A model generated the notes under the pieces. The model worked only from the letters and a program-made list of their open reading frames with translations. It made no database searches and was not told where the DNA came from. A program made the translations under genes and the position numbers. DNA of 29,115 nt from an uncultured Collinsella sp. (GTDB lineage: Bacteria > Actinomycetota > Coriobacteriia > Coriobacteriales > Coriobacteriaceae): the NCBI GenBank assembly GCA_905207425.1, contig CAJLLB010000012.1:1-29115 (forward strand), in the 5' to 3' direction. How positions within the stretch are numbered: position 1 is the stretch's first letter; each line of letters starts with the position of its first letter. Below, piece after piece: positions 7,398 to 15,081 of the stretch.

Positions 7398-8198
7398 ATG
7401 GGTATTAAAGCGTGTGCGGCTGGTTTTTGCTGCGCGGACGTCTATCAAAACATCGGTGTGTTCTATCCGACTGGTAATGGCATTGACTGGGGTATCCATC
7501 TTGCACGAATGGGCGTTTCGGTATCCGCCGTGTCGGTTGTCGGCAAGGACGAGTACGGAGACAAGATGAGAGAGGCGCTGGCCGCTGAGGGGTTCGATAT
7601 CTCTCATCTGCGGGTGGAGGATGGCGACACCTCGGTGATGCTCATGGCATTGAAAGACGGCGTCGATCGCGTGCATCTCGAGGCAATCGATGGCGTAATG
7701 GAGACATATCGACCGAATGAAGATGACCGGGCGTTTATCCTAGAGCATGACATCATTCACACCGACCTGTTTGGCAATTGTTTGGACCTCCTGCCCGAAT
7801 GGCATGATGCGGGCAAGATGGTGGTTATGGACTTCTCGGTGTTCAGCCAGGATCCCGAATATGCCTGCGAGAATCATTTTCCCTACGTTGACTACGCATT
7901 TATGTCGTTTGAAGAGGACACTCCGGAGCTACGAGACTGGGTACGCCACGTGCAGGAATTGGGACCGCGCGTTGCGGTTGCCACGCTTGGCGAGAAGGGA
8001 AGCATTGCCTATGACGGTGAGCGCTTCTATGAGTGCGGGATCGTACCGGCGGAGAAGGTCGTTAACACCGTGGGTGCCGGCGACTCGTATATTGCCGGGT
8101 TTACCAAGGGCGTGATCGATGGCCTTGATATTCCGGCGTGTATGAAGGCGGGCGCTGAGCTGTCGTCCCGAGTGATTGGTTCGTTTGAGCCGTACTAG
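7398..8198 (+). CDS. PfkB-family kinase, FrlD-like (second, divergent copy)
   Basis: The 266-residue protein has the ribokinase fold, with NTVGAGDSYIAGF near the C-terminus (catalytic D229), and VGKDEYGDKMREAL resembling FrlD's GDDDYGTKLKQDL. The substrate-side GGN motif is changed to PTGNGIDWG. ATG 7398 is chosen because GGAG lies 6 nt upstream; a TTG at 7386 is an unlikely alternative. It is a paralogue of the preceding kinase but clearly diverged, which suggests a second Amadori or ketose substrate rather than simple redundancy. Confidence 0.75.
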   Translation: MGIKACAAGFCCADVYQNIGVFYPTGNGIDWGIHLARMGVSVSAVSVVGKDEYGDKMREALAAEGFDISHLRVEDGDTSVMLMALKDGVDRVHLEAIDGVMETYRPNEDDRAFILEHDIIHTDLFGNCLDLLPEWHDAGKMVVMDFSVFSQDPEYACENHFPYVDYAFMSFEEDTPELRDWVRHVQELGPRVAVATLGEKGSIAYDGERFYECGIVPAEKVVNTVGAGDSYIAGFTKGVIDGLDIPACMKAGAELSSRVIGSFEPY

Positions 8199-8225
8199 GG
8201 TCAAATGCCTGGAAAGGAGTACGAA

Positions 8226-9086
8226 ATGGTTATCGACATGTTGGTCCATCCTATGCTCTACGGCGAGATCTGTACGCCGGGTGATGAGCCTGATGGATTC
8301 GGTTTTTGGTCACGAGAATTTGGTATGGGGCATATGGGTCCCATGGATTGGGATGAGCTTCAAGTCGAGATGGACGTCTGCGACGTGCAGAAGAGCGTGC
8401 TCATGCCGCTCGATGTAACCACGGCATGCGGAGGGCACTTTGGCACCAATGACCAGATTGCCATGCTGGTTGCCGCGCATCCCGATCGTCTGTGGGGATT
8501 TGCGAGCGTAGATCCGCAGGTGAGCGGTGCCGCAGGCGAATTGGAGCGCGCCTTTACCGAGTTGGGGGCAAAGGGGCTTTGCCTGCATCCGGCAAAGCAG
8601 GGTTTTGCCCCCGATGATGCTGTGGCCAAGCCGCTTTACGAGCTGTGCGAGCGCTATAACAAGCCGGTGGTTTTCCATGCCGGTATGTCTTGGGAGCCTG
8701 GCGCAGAGCTCTCGCGCAGTAACCCGCTTGCATTTGAGCACACAATCGCAACGCATCCAAATGTGCGCTTTAGTTTGACCCACTTTGGCTGGCCCTGGGT
8801 GCGCGAGACCGTGGCGATGCTGCTCAAGTATCCCAACTGCTACACGGACACCTCTATCACTTACATCGATTCGCCCGAGGAGATGATGCAGCGTCTTTTC
8901 ACGGTCGATATGGGGCCGCTGTGGTATGAGCGCGCGCTATCGCACCAAGTGATGTTCGCCAGCAATACGCCGCGCTTCCGTGCGTTCAAACTCAAGCGGG
9001 CGCTCGATACCGTGCCCATGCGCGATGATGCGCGAGAAAGGCTCTACTGGGGTAATGCCCTGCGTTTTCTTGAAGGGGATGAGTGA
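8226..9086 (+). CDS. Amidohydrolase-2 (TIM-barrel) protein with degenerate metal site
   Basis: The protein has 286 residues and the layout of the amidohydrolase-2/ACMSD-like superfamily. H151 (VVFHAG) and H186 (LTHFGWPW) occupy the usual strand-5 and strand-6 positions. The strand-1 HxH is L6-V-H8 (IDMLVHP), and the strand-8 Asp of GSDxP is N247 (FASNTPRF). Two canonical ligands are therefore missing, although the fold looks intact. The ATG at 8226 is used because AAAGGAG precedes it by 5 nt; an in-frame ATG at 8205 lies before that site. It may be a lyase or decarboxylase with one metal, or a non-hydrolytic protein. It overlaps the next gene by 4 bp if that starts at GTG 9083. Confidence 0.7.
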   Translation: MVIDMLVHPMLYGEICTPGDEPDGFGFWSREFGMGHMGPMDWDELQVEMDVCDVQKSVLMPLDVTTACGGHFGTNDQIAMLVAAHPDRLWGFASVDPQVSGAAGELERAFTELGAKGLCLHPAKQGFAPDDAVAKPLYELCERYNKPVVFHAGMSWEPGAELSRSNPLAFEHTIATHPNVRFSLTHFGWPWVRETVAMLLKYPNCYTDTSITYIDSPEEMMQRLFTVDMGPLWYERALSHQVMFASNTPRFRAFKLKRALDTVPMRDDARERLYWGNALRFLEGDE

Positions 9087-9517
9087 ACATGGTGACGCTC
9101 GAGACATTGAGCTATCTATCGACTGCTCCGGACCAGTTCATCGATATTACCGAGGACGTGCACGCTGCCATCGAACGCAGCTCGGTGACCAATGGCTTGG
9201 CGGCGATTATTCTGTCGCATACGACCTGCGGGATCGTGGTAAACGAGGGGCTGCCCTGCGTGGAGACGGATCTTATGGAGACGCTTGATCGCATTGCCCC
9301 ACTCGATGCCCCCTACGCGCATGCGCACTTCCTGCCGAGCTATGGAGCCACCGGCAACAACTCCTGTGGGCATATCAAGAGCATGATTTGTGGAAACAGC
9401 TGCTTCTTTCCCGTCCAAGATGGCCACATCGTGTGCGGAGGTGCCCAGAACATCTATCTTGCGGAGTTTGACGGTCCGCAGAAGCGAAAAGTGTACGTCG
9501 AGGTGCTGGGGGAGTAA
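9083..9517 (+). CDS. yjbQ: YjbQ/UPF0047 family protein
   Basis: The 144-residue product matches the YjbQ fold: ITEDVHAAIERSSVTNGLAAIILSHTTCGIVVNE, a central HIKSMICGNSCFFPVQDGHI stretch, and a C-terminal strand ending KRKVYVEVLGE. YjbQ proteins are small trimeric proteins for which thiamin-phosphate-synthase-like side activity has been reported, with unclear physiological role. The start is either GTG 9083, 4 nt after AAGGGG and overlapping the upstream stop, or ATG 9089. The tight coupling with a TIM-barrel amidohydrolase and BtpA suggests a metabolic role in this cluster. Confidence 0.8.
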   Translation: MNMVTLETLSYLSTAPDQFIDITEDVHAAIERSSVTNGLAAIILSHTTCGIVVNEGLPCVETDLMETLDRIAPLDAPYAHAHFLPSYGATGNNSCGHIKSMICGNSCFFPVQDGHIVCGGAQNIYLAEFDGPQKRKVYVEVLGE

Positions 9518-9550
9518 CGTCCCTGCAATAACCCTATGAAGGAGCACGTT

Positions 9551-10360
9551 ATGTCGTTTCTAACCTCGATGTTCAAGACCGAAAAGCCGGTTATCGGAAT
9601 GCTGCACCTGCGTCCTCTGCCGGGCGATCCACTGTATTACCCGGGCGGAAGCGTGTTGCAGGTCGTGGAAGCCGCCAAGCGCGATCTCGAGGCGTTGCAG
9701 CAGGGCGGTGTCGATGGCATTTTGATTACCAATGAGCTCTCGATGCCCTATGAGCAGCACGTTTCTCCCTCAACCCTTGCATCGATGGGCTATGTAATCG
9801 GGGCTCTATCCCATGATCTGTCGACCCCTTGGGGAGCCGAGGCTATTTACGACGGTGATGCCACAATCGAGTTGTGCGCTGCTGTCGATGCGCAGTTCAC
9901 GCGCTGCAATTTTTGCGGTGCCTGGGCCGGTGATCTCGGGCTGATTAACCGAGATTTCGCTCACACCATGCGTCGCAAGGCGGCGCTGCGCCTGGACGAC
10001 CTCAGGCTTTTTCACTTCATCACGAGCGAGGGAGAGGTTTATCTCAACGACCGCACGACTGCGGACATTGCCGATTCACTTCTCTTTAATTGCCTGCCGG
10101 ATGCGATGGTCATCGGCGGTTCGGCTGCCGGTCGTGGCGCTTCGGGCGAGCTTGCCGATGAAGTCCGCGAGCGTGTTGGCGAAGTACCCGTGGTATGTGG
10201 CACCGGTTGTCGCGAAAATACCGTGGCTGACGTATTTGCTCACTACGATGGCGCGTTTGTCGGCACGTGCTTAAAGCGCGACGGAAAGCTGGATGCCCCG
10301 GTCGATGTTGAGCGGGTAGCTCGTTTTATGGCTGCCGCTCGTACGGCGCGAGGGGAGTAG
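9551..10360 (+). CDS. BtpA/SgcQ-family TIM-barrel protein
   Basis: The 269-residue protein begins KPVIGMLHLRPLPGDPLYYPGG, the hallmark N-terminus of the BtpA family, and has DGILITNE, VIGGSAAGRG and VPVVCGTGCRENTV barrel segments. Cyanobacterial BtpA was linked to photosystem I assembly, but bacterial homologues such as E. coli SgcQ lie in sugar catabolic operons, and the fold resembles phosphate-binding TIM barrels. ATG 9551 follows AAGGAG; an upstream in-frame ATG at 9536 lies before that site. Likely an aldolase, isomerase or nucleosidase-like step on a sugar phosphate. No function is established. Confidence 0.8.
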   Translation: MSFLTSMFKTEKPVIGMLHLRPLPGDPLYYPGGSVLQVVEAAKRDLEALQQGGVDGILITNELSMPYEQHVSPSTLASMGYVIGALSHDLSTPWGAEAIYDGDATIELCAAVDAQFTRCNFCGAWAGDLGLINRDFAHTMRRKAALRLDDLRLFHFITSEGEVYLNDRTTADIADSLLFNCLPDAMVIGGSAAGRGASGELADEVRERVGEVPVVCGTGCRENTVADVFAHYDGAFVGTCLKRDGKLDAPVDVERVARFMAAARTARGE

Positions 10361-10366
10361 GCGCTC

Positions 10367-11884
10367 ATGGCGTTCTATCTGGGTATTGATATTGGGACAA
10401 GCGCCTCTAAAGGCGTTTTAATCGATGATCGATGCAACATCGTTTGCCAAGCCTCTTGTGGACACGAGACGGACAACCCGCGTGATGGATGGTACCAGCA
10501 TGATGCGGAGGCAGTTTGGTGGGGCGATTTTTGCTGCTTGTCGCACGAGCTGGTGGCGCGATCGGGAGTTAACGAGGCGCAGATCGGATGCGTGGGCCTT
10601 TCCGCATTGGGTTGCGACTGTGTGCCGGTCGATACCGAGTGCAACGCGCTGGCGCCCGCGATTTTGTATGGAGTCGATGCACGTTCGAAGCCGCAGATTG
10701 ACGAGCTCCTTTCCGAATATGGGTCAGATCGCGCACGCGAACTTTTCGGGCATGATCCCTGTTCGTCAGATATTGCTCCCAAGATCTTGTGGTTTAAGGA
10801 GAATATGCCCGAGGTGCACGAACGTGCCGCGAAGTTCCTGACGGCGTCATCGTTTCTGTGCGCGAAGTTGACGGGGCGTTTTACGGTGGACCGTTATTTG
10901 GCGGAGGATTTTCTTCCCCTATACGACCGCTACACCTGGAAGGTTGATGCTCGGGAATGTGCTCGTTTCTGCCGGCCTGACCAGATGGCGGAGGTAATGT
11001 CGGCTACCGATATTGCCGGGGTGATTACGCGGCGTGCGGCTGAGGCGACGGGGCTCGCGGCGGGGACACCTGTCTTAGTGGGAACGGGCGACTCTGGTGC
11101 CGAGGCCATTTCGACGGGTGTATTCCGTCCCGGCGATATGATGGTTCAGTTGGGGAGTACGGCGTATTTCATCTACCTAGCTGATCATATGATCGATGAT
11201 GCCCGCCTGTGGCCGGGGACGTTTATCATTCCCGGAACTTACGGGATCTGCGCGGGGACCAATACGGCGGGCGCACTCACATCGTGGCTGCGCCAAGAGC
11301 TGTATCGCGACACCGTAGAGGCCGAGGGCCACGGTGGTCCCGATGCCTATTCGGTTATGGCGCATGATGCCGCCGATGTGGCGCCGGGTGCCGATGGGCT
11401 CCTGTGTCTGCCGTACTTTGCGGGGGAGCGTACTCCGCTCAACGATCCCGAGGCGCGTGGCGTCTTCTTTGGCCTGACCGGAAGGCATACGCGAGCCCAT
11501 ATGGTTCGCGCCGCCTTGGAAGGCGTCGCGTATACCGTTGCATCCCATGTCGACATTATCGAGCGAGAGCATGGGCTGCCAATTGGGCGCATTATGCTTG
11601 TCGGAGGTGGAACCAAGAATCCAGTTTGGATGCAGGCCATCGCCGACGTATGCGGGCGCGAGGTCTCGGTTGCCAAGGTTACGGTGGGCGCGTGCTTCGG
11701 TGATGCCATCATGGCAGCTCTCGCAGGTGGCGCCTATGCATCATGGGATGAGCTTGCCCAAGTCCTTGGCGTTGCACAAACAATCGTGCCCGATATGGCT
11801 GCCCACGAGCTATATGCGTCGCGCCGCCATATCTTTGACGAATTGTATGCACGCAACCGTGATCTCATGCACGAATTGGCGTAA
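10367..11884 (+). CDS. FGGY-family carbohydrate kinase (xylulokinase-like)
   Basis: The 505-residue protein has both FGGY halves: GIDIGTSASKGVLID at the start with the ATP-phosphate loop, GVDARS and SSFLCAKLTG in the N-terminal lobe, then GTGDSGAEAISTGV, LPYFAGERTP and MLVGGGTKNPVW of the C-terminal lobe. Length and motif order match xylulokinase and related ketose or polyol kinases. It starts 6 bp after the BtpA gene with GAGGGGAG upstream and ends the operon. It may phosphorylate a sugar released or rearranged by the upstream enzymes. Substrate cannot be assigned from sequence. Confidence 0.85.
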   Translation: MAFYLGIDIGTSASKGVLIDDRCNIVCQASCGHETDNPRDGWYQHDAEAVWWGDFCCLSHELVARSGVNEAQIGCVGLSALGCDCVPVDTECNALAPAILYGVDARSKPQIDELLSEYGSDRARELFGHDPCSSDIAPKILWFKENMPEVHERAAKFLTASSFLCAKLTGRFTVDRYLAEDFLPLYDRYTWKVDARECARFCRPDQMAEVMSATDIAGVITRRAAEATGLAAGTPVLVGTGDSGAEAISTGVFRPGDMMVQLGSTAYFIYLADHMIDDARLWPGTFIIPGTYGICAGTNTAGALTSWLRQELYRDTVEAEGHGGPDAYSVMAHDAADVAPGADGLLCLPYFAGERTPLNDPEARGVFFGLTGRHTRAHMVRAALEGVAYTVASHVDIIEREHGLPIGRIMLVGGGTKNPVWMQAIADVCGREVSVAKVTVGACFGDAIMAALAGGAYASWDELAQVLGVAQTIVPDMAAHELYASRRHIFDELYARNRDLMHELA

Positions 11885-11937
11885 TGCCGCCGAGCTGTAC
11901 CGCCTTCCAATAGGGATTGCGTTGTGCGATTCGCATG

Positions 11938-11962
11938 CCCCTTGGCTTTTTTGCCACAGGGG
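11938..11962. terminator. Hairpin between the FGGY kinase and tatD (convergent)
   Basis: CCCC (11938-11941) and GGC pair with GCC and GGGG (11959-11962) around a T6 loop, with a small asymmetric interior loop. It lies between convergent stop codons and could serve both strands. The stem is short, so confidence is limited. Confidence 0.4.
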
Positions 11963-12745
11963 TTAGCGAAGGTCAAAAACAGAGTGCGCATTTGCTAAAA
12001 CTGCCGACTCGATGCGCTTTGCGTCACAGTTTTTGAGTGAGGCAATGCGCATCGAGGTCCTTGTGAGCGATTTGATGAGCGACTGCGCGCTTGTCTCTAT
12101 GTTTGGTTCGGCTGGCGCATCGGTCTCGAGCAGTAGACGGTCGAGTGGAATCTGTCGTGTGTATTCGCGACCGCGCTTGGTGGCGAGCATACGCTCGTTC
12201 ACGGAAAAATAGCAGCCTGCGTTTCGCGCGCGGACGAGTTCGTCCGAAGTACCGCTAAACCAGTGGAAGATGATAGCGGGGGAGTCGGGGTTTGGGATGA
12301 GTAGTCCATGCGATTCGAGGACGTCCAGTACGGCTCCTGCCGAACGAACGGCGTGAATTGATATCACGCGCCCGGTAAGAGGATGCTGCGCGAGTGTATC
12401 GCAGAGCCGGTCAAATGCCTGTATTTGTAGCGGCTCACTTTCGGCAAAACGCTCGGAAAAGTCGAGTCCGACCTCGCCAACAAAACGCTCTTGCGCGGCG
12501 ATTTGGCAGAGTAGGTCAATTTCTGCGTTGCCGCATCGCTCGTCGGCGAGCCACCAGGGGTGGAGGCCGATGCCCTTGATGACGGTAGGAGGGCGACGGG
12601 TTCGCCCATGTACGCTTGCGAAGTCGCGTGGATCGACGCCGCAATCAAATAGACCCAAGCCCAGCGCCGTCGCCTCATCGGCAACGGCGTCCGGGTGAGC
12701 CATTAAATCAAGATGACAGTGTGCATCAAATAACCGGGGCTCCAT
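11963..12745 (-). CDS. tatD: TatD-family metal-dependent hydrolase/DNase
   Basis: The 260-residue protein starts LFDAHCHLDL (H9 and H11 metal ligands), has GIGLHPWW, GEVGLDFSE, FHWFSGTSDE and the final metal Asp in LLLETDAP, in the order expected for TatD. TatD proteins are cytoplasmic 3'-5' exonuclease-like enzymes in DNA or 3'-end quality control. It begins 14 bp after tcdA ends, on the same strand, so the two are probably co-transcribed. Confidence 0.85.
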   Translation of the reverse strand: MEPRLFDAHCHLDLMAHPDAVADEATALGLGLFDCGVDPRDFASVHGRTRRPPTVIKGIGLHPWWLADERCGNAEIDLLCQIAAQERFVGEVGLDFSERFAESEPLQIQAFDRLCDTLAQHPLTGRVISIHAVRSAGAVLDVLESHGLLIPNPDSPAIIFHWFSGTSDELVRARNAGCYFSVNERMLATKRGREYTRQIPLDRLLLETDAPAEPNIETSAQSLIKSLTRTSMRIASLKNCDAKRIESAVLANAHSVFDLR

Positions 12746-12759
12746 CTCGGCGCGCTCCG

Positions 12760-13557
12760 CTAGTCCAGACGTTGGCCATCGGAGCGTACGCGCTCAGTGC
12801 CGCGGCCACTGATCTGGCGGATAACCTCGCCGGCGATCATCTGGCCCATGATAGGCGGCATAAAGCTGGCGGTTCCCAGCTCGGTGCGCTCGTGGATGTT
12901 GGAAGGGTCGCGGGGCTGTGTCTTAACCGATTCCTCGCAGCTAAACAGTACGTGTAGGCTCTTGATTCCGCGCTTCTTGCATTCTTTGCGCATAATGCGG
13001 CTCATGGGGTCACGTACCGTATCGAAAATGTCGGCAAAGCGGAGGCACTCGGGATGGAGCTTGTTGGCCCCGCCCATGGAGCTAACCAAACGAATGTCGT
13101 GGTCCTGAGCATATTTGGCAATGGTGAGCTTGGCCGAGATGGTGTCGATGGCGTCGACGACGTAGTCGAGCTTGCCGTCCGTCTGCTCCAAAACGCTCGC
13201 GAAGAAATCATCGATGTTGTCGCTCAGCAAGTATTCAGTTCGCTTGATGACGGCAGCGGCGGGATTGATGTCGTGGATCATGGCTTCCATCACGTCAACC
13301 TTGCGCTTGCCGACGGTGCTGTGAAAGGCGATGGCCTGACGGTTGATATTGCTGGGCGCGATGATGTCCTTATCCAGAATGACGAAATGACCGATGCCGC
13401 CGCGGGCGAGTGCCTCGCAGCAGTTGGAGCCCACGCCTCCGCAGCCGAGCACCAGCACTGTAGCATCGGCGAGCTTATCGAGTGCCTCGCGGCCCATGAT
13501 AATCTCGAGCTTGGTGTCGCGTGTCTCGATGGCGGCTGCGGCTGTGGTTTCGGTCAT
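12760..13557 (-). CDS. tcdA: tRNA threonylcarbamoyladenosine dehydratase (ThiF/E1-like)
   Basis: The 265-residue protein has the nucleotide loop VLVLGCGGVGSN (about 34-45), the DKDIIAPSNINRQ stretch and VDAIDTISAK of the E1-like TcdA/CsdL family, which cyclises t6A at position 37 of ANN-decoding tRNAs using ATP. The ATG at 13557 is chosen because GGAGG lies just upstream; the frame remains open 50 codons further, but without a ribosome site. Length matches TcdA (about 260-270). Confidence 0.85.
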   Translation of the reverse strand: MTETTAAAAIETRDTKLEIIMGREALDKLADATVLVLGCGGVGSNCCEALARGGIGHFVILDKDIIAPSNINRQAIAFHSTVGKRKVDVMEAMIHDINPAAAVIKRTEYLLSDNIDDFFASVLEQTDGKLDYVVDAIDTISAKLTIAKYAQDHDIRLVSSMGGANKLHPECLRFADIFDTVRDPMSRIMRKECKKRGIKSLHVLFSCEESVKTQPRDPSNIHERTELGTASFMPPIMGQMIAGEVIRQISGRGTERVRSDGQRLD

Positions 13558-13600
13558 AGATATCCTCCGATGGGGAGTCGGTCGTGTTTTAGCTATCGCC

Positions 13601-13606
13601 ATTATA
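13601..13606 (-). promoter_or_regulatory. -10 element for tcdA-tatD
   Basis: The minus strand reads a perfect TATAAT here, 44 bp upstream of the tcdA ATG, giving a short leader that contains the ribosome site. No good -35 hexamer is seen at 16-18 bp, so the element may depend on other contacts. Confidence 0.4.
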
Positions 13607-13684
13607 GGTATTATTGCGATTCCATTTGAGCCCTTGGGCTTGTTGAAATGGGATCGGGATTCGCATAAGATTGAAGCAGATGGC

Positions 13685-13700
13685 ACCCGTTGCAGCGGGT
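13685..13700 (-). terminator. Weak hairpin downstream of the small peptide gene
   Basis: ACCCG (13685-13689) pairs with CGGGT (13696-13700) over a 6-nt loop. It lies 64 bp beyond the stop codon of the 28-residue peptide gene on the minus strand, with no U-tract. It is a short stem and may be incidental. Confidence 0.25.
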
Positions 13701-13763
13701 TGGCCAACTCCGAAACACGTTTATGGCGTGAGAAGTGGCCGTCTTTGCATTACGCGGGGGCGG

Positions 13764-13850
13764 CTATTTCACTCGACCTCCAATGTGGATGCCGAGCTCC
13801 ACAGCCGCGATTACAAGCAATAACAACGTCAGGACATCGTCAATACTCAT
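13764..13850 (-). CDS. 28-residue hydrophobic peptide, holin-like toxin type
   Basis: A 28-codon frame starts with ATG at 13850 and ends with TAG at 13764, with AAGGAG 7 nt upstream. The peptide is a single membrane span: an acidic start (MSIDDVL), a Leu/Val/Ile/Ala core (TLLLLVIAAVELGI) and a short basic end (HIGGRVK). This layout matches the small putative holin-like or type I toxin peptides annotated in Gram-positive bacteria. No antitoxin is evident, although the region to its right has divergent AT-rich promoter sequence. It is too short for ordinary gene finders. Confidence 0.6.
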   Translation of the reverse strand: MSIDDVLTLLLLVIAAVELGIHIGGRVK

Positions 13851-13944
13851 AGTCCATCTCCTTCTCGGGTAGAGGGAGCTGGCCCATCTGCTTTAACTTC
13901 CATTGTAGCTAAATACGAACGAATGTTCTATAGATGCTGCTGTA

Positions 13945-13982
13945 TTAGATAATTAGACAAACATCTAAATATCGAGTATAGT
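13945..13982 (+). promoter_or_regulatory. Promoter and operator of sdpR-sdpI
   Basis: TTAGAC (13953-13958), an 18-bp spacer and TATAGT (13977-13982) form a likely promoter. Inverted arms TTAGAT (13945-13950) and ATCTAA (13963-13968) bracket the -35 element, as expected for an ArsR-type repressor site, so autoregulation is likely. Confidence 0.5.
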
Positions 13983-14016
13983 GTGCGCGTCATGAGAGAT
14001 GATGAGAGGAGGTCTT

Positions 14017-14295
14017 ATGCCGGGAGAGGGCTTTAAGGCGCTTGCCGATCCAACGCGACGGCGCATTTTGGAGTTGCTGCGCGAGGGCAATTGCACGGCG
14101 GGGGAGCTTGCCGAGCATTTCGATATCAGTAAGCCGTCGCTGAGCCATCACTTGGCGACGCTCAAAAACGCCGGGTTGGTGACCGACGAACGTCATGGCC
14201 AAAACATCGTTTACAGCTTAAACACCACCGTCATGCAGGACTTGATCGGTTGGTTTATGGGCTTTACAAACACGGAAGGTGATAAGGATGAATAA
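14017..14295 (+). CDS. sdpR: ArsR-type repressor, SdpR-like
   Basis: The 92-residue protein is a single winged helix: FKALADPTRRRILELLREGNC, then AGELAEHFDISKPSLSHHLATLKNAGLV with the recognition helix, and ERHGQNIVYSLN wing. It lacks metal-binding Cys motifs, as in SdpR rather than ArsR. The ATG at 14017 follows GAGGAGG at 4 nt; an earlier in-frame ATG at 13999 lies before that site. It overlaps the SdpI-like gene by 8 bp, the same pairing as Bacillus sdpR-sdpI, where SdpR is titrated by SdpI at the membrane. Confidence 0.8.
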   Translation: MPGEGFKALADPTRRRILELLREGNCTAGELAEHFDISKPSLSHHLATLKNAGLVTDERHGQNIVYSLNTTVMQDLIGWFMGFTNTEGDKDE

Positions 14296-14992
14296 CGAAA
14301 ACAAGGGCATTCACGCCACGGGGGTATCGCGGCGTGTGTGGATTGCGCTGATCGCTCTGTGCGTCGCCAATGTCGTAGCGCACCTCATGGTGATGCCGAG
14401 CTTGCCTGGGCAGATTCCCACGCACTGGGGCGCGAACGGAGCCGTCGACGGTTGGGGTCCCAGCTGGATGGCCTCCGCGCTCGGCGTGCTGCCTCTGGTG
14501 CTTCTCGCAATGTTCTGCGTGGTGCCGCGCATCGATCCCAAAGGTGAGGCATATCGAACCTCGGGCAAGTTCTATCAGGGCTTCGTAATTGCCTTCACCT
14601 TGTTCATGTGCGCCATAAGCTGGCTGGGAGAGCTTACGGTCTGGGGCGTGGTGCCGGCGGTCGGTTCGGTTAACGTGCTGATTTCCGGTGTTGTCGGTTT
14701 GCTGTTCATCGGCGCAGGCAACTACTTGCCGCGTGTGAAGCAGAACTATACGCTCGGTATCAAGACGCCTTGGGCGCTTGCCAATCCCGAGAACTGGCGC
14801 CGTACGCAGCGCTTTGGCGGTGCCTGCTTTATGGTTCTGGGCTTTGGCCTGATTGTGATGGGCGTGGCGGGTAGCGTGCTTTCGAGTGAAGTCGTCGCCG
14901 CGGTGATTGCGGTTCTGGCGTTTGGTTCGGTTGGAGCCGTCTACGTCTACTCGTATCTGCTGTGGCGCAAATCGCAGCGAGCCGCTCGCTAA
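14288..14992 (+). CDS. sdpI: SdpI-family membrane protein
   Basis: The 234-residue integral membrane protein has about six hydrophobic spans, the DUF1648-type motif MPSLPGQIPTHWGANGAVDGWG after the first span, and the SdpI signature LGIKTPWALANPENWRRTQRFGG. In Bacillus, SdpI gives immunity to the SdpC toxin and signals to SdpR. No sdpA, sdpB or sdpC gene is seen nearby, so this pair may be an orphan immunity or envelope-stress module. Confidence 0.82.
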   Translation: MNNENKGIHATGVSRRVWIALIALCVANVVAHLMVMPSLPGQIPTHWGANGAVDGWGPSWMASALGVLPLVLLAMFCVVPRIDPKGEAYRTSGKFYQGFVIAFTLFMCAISWLGELTVWGVVPAVGSVNVLISGVVGLLFIGAGNYLPRVKQNYTLGIKTPWALANPENWRRTQRFGGACFMVLGFGLIVMGVAGSVLSSEVVAAVIAVLAFGSVGAVYVYSYLLWRKSQRAAR

Positions 14993-15027
14993 GGTTGCGG
15001 AAAACTAGCGTACGCAGTTCATAGTAT

Positions 15028-15081
15028 GTTCCGGGGGAACTTTTCCCAGGTAGTATTAGGGGGTATGGGCAACCATGCCCC
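15028..15081 (+). promoter_or_regulatory. Tandem hairpins in the ettA leader
   Basis: The first hairpin is GTTCC-GGG-GGAAC (15028-15040) followed by four T, possibly the sdpI terminator. The second pairs 15060-15068 with 15073-15081 (one G-U pair) over a GCAA tetraloop of the stable GNRA type. Further down, TTTTCC and GGAAAA frame GTTTC/GAAAC before the ribosome site. The leader of ettA is therefore highly structured and might regulate it by attenuation. Confidence 0.4.
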
